This document shows, in pieces, positions 7,427 to 8,920 of a DNA stretch of 8,920 bases (its first letter is position 1; each line of letters starts with the position of its first letter). Source of the DNA: an uncultured Spirochaetales bacterium. GTDB lineage: Bacteria > Spirochaetota > Spirochaetia > Sphaerochaetales > Sphaerochaetaceae. The stretch is from assembly GCA_945947045.1 (NCBI GenBank), contig CAMEXG010000077.1, positions 1 through 8,920 of the forward strand. The letters are read 5' to 3'. The notes under the pieces were generated by a model. The model did not search any database. It was given only the letters and a program-made list of their open reading frames with translations, and was not told where the DNA came from. The position numbers and the translations under genes are program-made.

Positions 7427-7891
7427 ATGTATTACGTAGAGAATGAGACAGAAGAAAAAGTAGATTTAAAAGAAGTCAGAGCTATTCTTAAAAAAATAGT
7501 TTCGTATTATGGAGAAAAGAGAGATTTCTCCGTTACATTTGTTACAGATAGCGAAATCCAGGAATTGAACAAAGAATACAGAGAGATAGATGCTCCAACA
7601 GATATTCTTACATTCCGTCTGGATGACACTCCTTCTTTCCCGATATCTTTTGAAGATGAAGATGTTGATTTTCTTAACAACGAAGAAATGGGCGACATCT
7701 TTATTTCACTGGACACTATGAGAAGAAATGCAGAGGAGTTCGGAGTAAGAGAAGAGGAAGAATTATCTAGGCTTCTTCTCCATGGAATCCTTCATCTCAG
7801 AGGTCTTGATCATAAAACAAATGACTTCGAAAAGGAAGAAATGCTCAAAGAACAGGAAGATGTGCTGGCTAAACTCTCTCTCAAAAGTTAA
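7427..7891 (+). CDS. ybeY: Endoribonuclease YbeY (16S rRNA maturation, UPF0054)
   Basis: YbeY is a zinc-dependent endoribonuclease needed for 16S rRNA 3'-end maturation and ribosome quality control in the cytoplasm. The 154-residue product is of normal family length. It carries the metal-binding H-x3-H-x5-H motif as HGILHLRGLDH (H119, H123, H129). It also has the conserved block YREIDAPTDILTF (51-63), with Arg52 at the position of the family's conserved arginine, and GDIFIS (89-94). The segment between these two blocks (about 64-88) is acidic and somewhat long. The start codon is two bases after the pgpH stop, with AAGGA (7416-7420) six bases upstream, inside pgpH, so translation is probably coupled. 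It is the last gene of the run. Its partner phoH lies upstream, separated only by pgpH. Identification is secure. Confidence 0.95.
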   Translation: MYYVENETEEKVDLKEVRAILKKIVSYYGEKRDFSVTFVTDSEIQELNKEYREIDAPTDILTFRLDDTPSFPISFEDEDVDFLNNEEMGDIFISLDTMRRNAEEFGVREEEELSRLLLHGILHLRGLDHKTNDFEKEEMLKEQEDVLAKLSLKS

Positions 7892-7914
7892 TCGGTTTAT
7901 AAAAATATGAGAAT

Positions 7915-7943
7915 TTGTCTTTTCTTTTTAGGATAGTTATATT
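7915..7943 (+). promoter_or_regulatory. Sigma70-type promoter for gap
   Basis: A -35 box TTGTCT (7915-7920) and a -10 box TATATT (7938-7943) are 17 bases apart. They match the consensus at 4 of 6 and 5 of 6 positions. Transcription would start near 7950 and give a leader of about 94 nt before gap. A weaker alternative lies downstream: TTGATT (7951-7956), 17 bases, then TAATAG (7974-7979) with TG before it. The promoter sits where an independent gap promoter is expected, after the end of the ybeY operon. Confidence 0.55.
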
Positions 7944-7995
7944 CACTGTATTGATTAAAGAACACAAATGTGGTAATAGAAAAACCGCATATTCG

Positions 7996-8009
7996 GATAA
8001 ATTGTTATC
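7996..8009 (+). repeat. Small inverted repeat in the gap leader
   Basis: GATAA and TTATC form a perfect 5-bp stem around the four-base loop ATTG. A G-U pair could extend it to six base pairs in RNA. It is AT-rich and lies 35 bases before the gap start codon. It could be a minor leader hairpin or an operator half-site pair, but it is short enough to be chance. Confidence 0.3.
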
Positions 8010-8030
8010 TAATTTGATGTCGTCATGTAT

Positions 8031-8036
8031 AAGGAG
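8031..8036 (+). promoter_or_regulatory. Strong ribosome binding site for gap
   Basis: AAGGAG is seven bases before the ATG at 8044. It is the strongest Shine-Dalgarno match in the window and fits the high expression suggested by the codon use of gap. Confidence 0.85.
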
Positions 8037-8043
8037 AATTAAC

Positions 8044-8920
8044 ATGAAAGTTGGTATTAATGGTTTTGGAAGAATCGGACGTTTTGTCTTCCGCGCTGCA
8101 ATGAACCGCCCGGATGTTGAGATTGTTGGAATCAACGACCTCTGCCCAGTAGATTACCTTGCATATATGCTCAAGTATGACACAATGCATGGCCAGTTCC
8201 AGGGAACAATTGAAGCAGATACTGAGAAGTCTGAACTTATCGTCAACGGTAAGCACATCAGAGTTACAGCATGCAAGGATCCTAACGAACTCGCTTGGGA
8301 TGCAGTTGAAGCTGAGTATGTTGTAGAATCAACAGGTCTCTTCCTTACAAAGGAGAAGGCTCAGGCTCATATCAACGCAGGTGCTAAGTATGTTGTTATG
8401 TCAGCTCCTTCAAAGGATGACACACCAATGTTCGTATGCGGTGTCAACGAAGATACATATGTCAAGGGAACTCAGTTTGTTTCCAACGCTTCTTGTACAA
8501 CTAACTGTCTCGCTCCTATCGCTAAGGTTCTTAACGACAACTTCGGAATCCTTGATGGTCTCATGACAACTGTTCACTCAACAACAGCTACTCAGAAGAC
8601 TGTTGACGGACCAAGTATGAAGGACTGGAGAGGTGGTAGAGCTGCTTCCGGCAACATCATCCCATCTTCAACAGGTGCTGCAAAGGCTGTCGGTAAGGTT
8701 ATTCCTTCTCTCAACGGTAAGCTCACAGGTATGTCAATGAGAGTTCCTACTCTTGATGTTTCTGTCGTCGACCTCACAGTCAACCTCGCAAAGCCAGCTA
8801 CATATGCAGAGATCTGCGCTGCAATGAAGAAGGCAAGTGAAGGCGAGCTCAAGGGTATCCTCGGATACACAGAAGATGCAGTTGTTTCTTCCGACTTCCT
8901 CGGTGACACAAGAACATCTA
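8044..8920 (+). CDS. gap: Glyceraldehyde-3-phosphate dehydrogenase, N-terminal 292 residues (3' end outside window)
   Basis: GAPDH catalyses the phosphorylating oxidation of glyceraldehyde-3-phosphate to 1,3-bisphosphoglycerate in cytoplasmic glycolysis. The frame is open to the window end, giving 292 of the roughly 335-345 residues usual for the family. The NAD-binding start is INGFGRIGR (residues 5-13). Asp32 at the end of the second strand indicates NAD rather than NADP preference. The catalytic cysteine is C151 in SNASCTTNCLAP and the base is H178 in TTVHSTTATQ. The substrate-site block DWRGGRAASGNIIPSSTGAA (194-213) is intact. Codon choice is strongly skewed: asparagine is almost always AAC and lysine is mostly AAG, unlike the mixed use in lptD. 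This is typical of a highly expressed gene. It has its own promoter and a strong ribosome binding site. Identification is certain. Confidence 0.98.
   Translation, partial: MKVGINGFGRIGRFVFRAAMNRPDVEIVGINDLCPVDYLAYMLKYDTMHGQFQGTIEADTEKSELIVNGKHIRVTACKDPNELAWDAVEAEYVVESTGLFLTKEKAQAHINAGAKYVVMSAPSKDDTPMFVCGVNEDTYVKGTQFVSNASCTTNCLAPIAKVLNDNFGILDGLMTTVHSTTATQKTVDGPSMKDWRGGRAASGNIIPSSTGAAKAVGKVIPSLNGKLTGMSMRVPTLDVSVVDLTVNLAKPATYAEICAAMKKASEGELKGILGYTEDAVVSSDFLGDTRTS

Noticed and set aside
7892..7940. Rho-independent terminator after ybeY
   Set aside because: There are T-rich runs near 7918-7929 but no stable GC-rich stem before them, so I cannot support a terminator.
8002..8019. Rex-type operator (TTGTTA half-site) in the gap leader
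   Set aside because: Only the left half resembles a Rex site. The right half does not form the needed inverted repeat.
8592..8909. Antisense open frame of 105 codons inside gap
   Set aside because: It is a by-product of the strong codon bias of gap, and the sense strand is unambiguous GAPDH.

Overview
The window is a stretch of core bacterial chromosome. It holds six protein-coding genes, all on the + strand, with almost no non-coding DNA except 152 bases before the last gene. It starts inside uvrA and stops inside gap. I see no RNA gene, insertion sequence, phage gene, CRISPR array or sign of recent transfer.

The likely host is a diderm bacterium, most plausibly a spirochaete related to Treponema or Sphaerochaeta. 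This is an inference from three things. A very divergent Ser/Lys-rich LptD follows uvrA directly, an arrangement I recall from Treponema but could not check. A PhoH, 7TM-HD phosphodiesterase, YbeY cluster, familiar from Firmicutes, sits behind an outer-membrane gene. The codon use is moderately AT-rich and favours AGA for arginine. No sequence here fixes the genus.

Bases 1-7891 look like one polycistronic unit. The order is uvrA (excinuclease subunit A, 3' part), lptD (outer-membrane LPS-assembly-like barrel), phoH/ybeZ (ATPase), pgpH (membrane 7TM-HD cyclic-di-AMP phosphodiesterase) and ybeY (rRNA-maturation metallo-endoribonuclease). The four junctions are a 4-base overlap, a 2-base gap, an 11-base overlap and a 2-base gap. 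Each start has a Shine-Dalgarno-like sequence inside the preceding gene, so translation is probably coupled. I see no internal promoter or terminator. The promoter must lie upstream of the window.

Bases 7892-8043 hold a good sigma70-type promoter, a leader of about 94 nt with a small hairpin, and a strong ribosome binding site. They lead into gap (glyceraldehyde-3-phosphate dehydrogenase), whose codon choice differs sharply from the genes before it, as expected for a highly expressed glycolytic gene.

Functionally, phoH and ybeY belong to an RNA-processing pair, and pgpH ties that pair to cyclic-di-AMP turnover. uvrA and lptD appear to be positional neighbours only. I found no convincing new system. 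The points most worth a second look are in the LptD-like protein: a SAP-like helix motif just after the signal peptide, a single cysteine in the mature protein, a charged tandem-repeat loop and a polar C-terminal tail.
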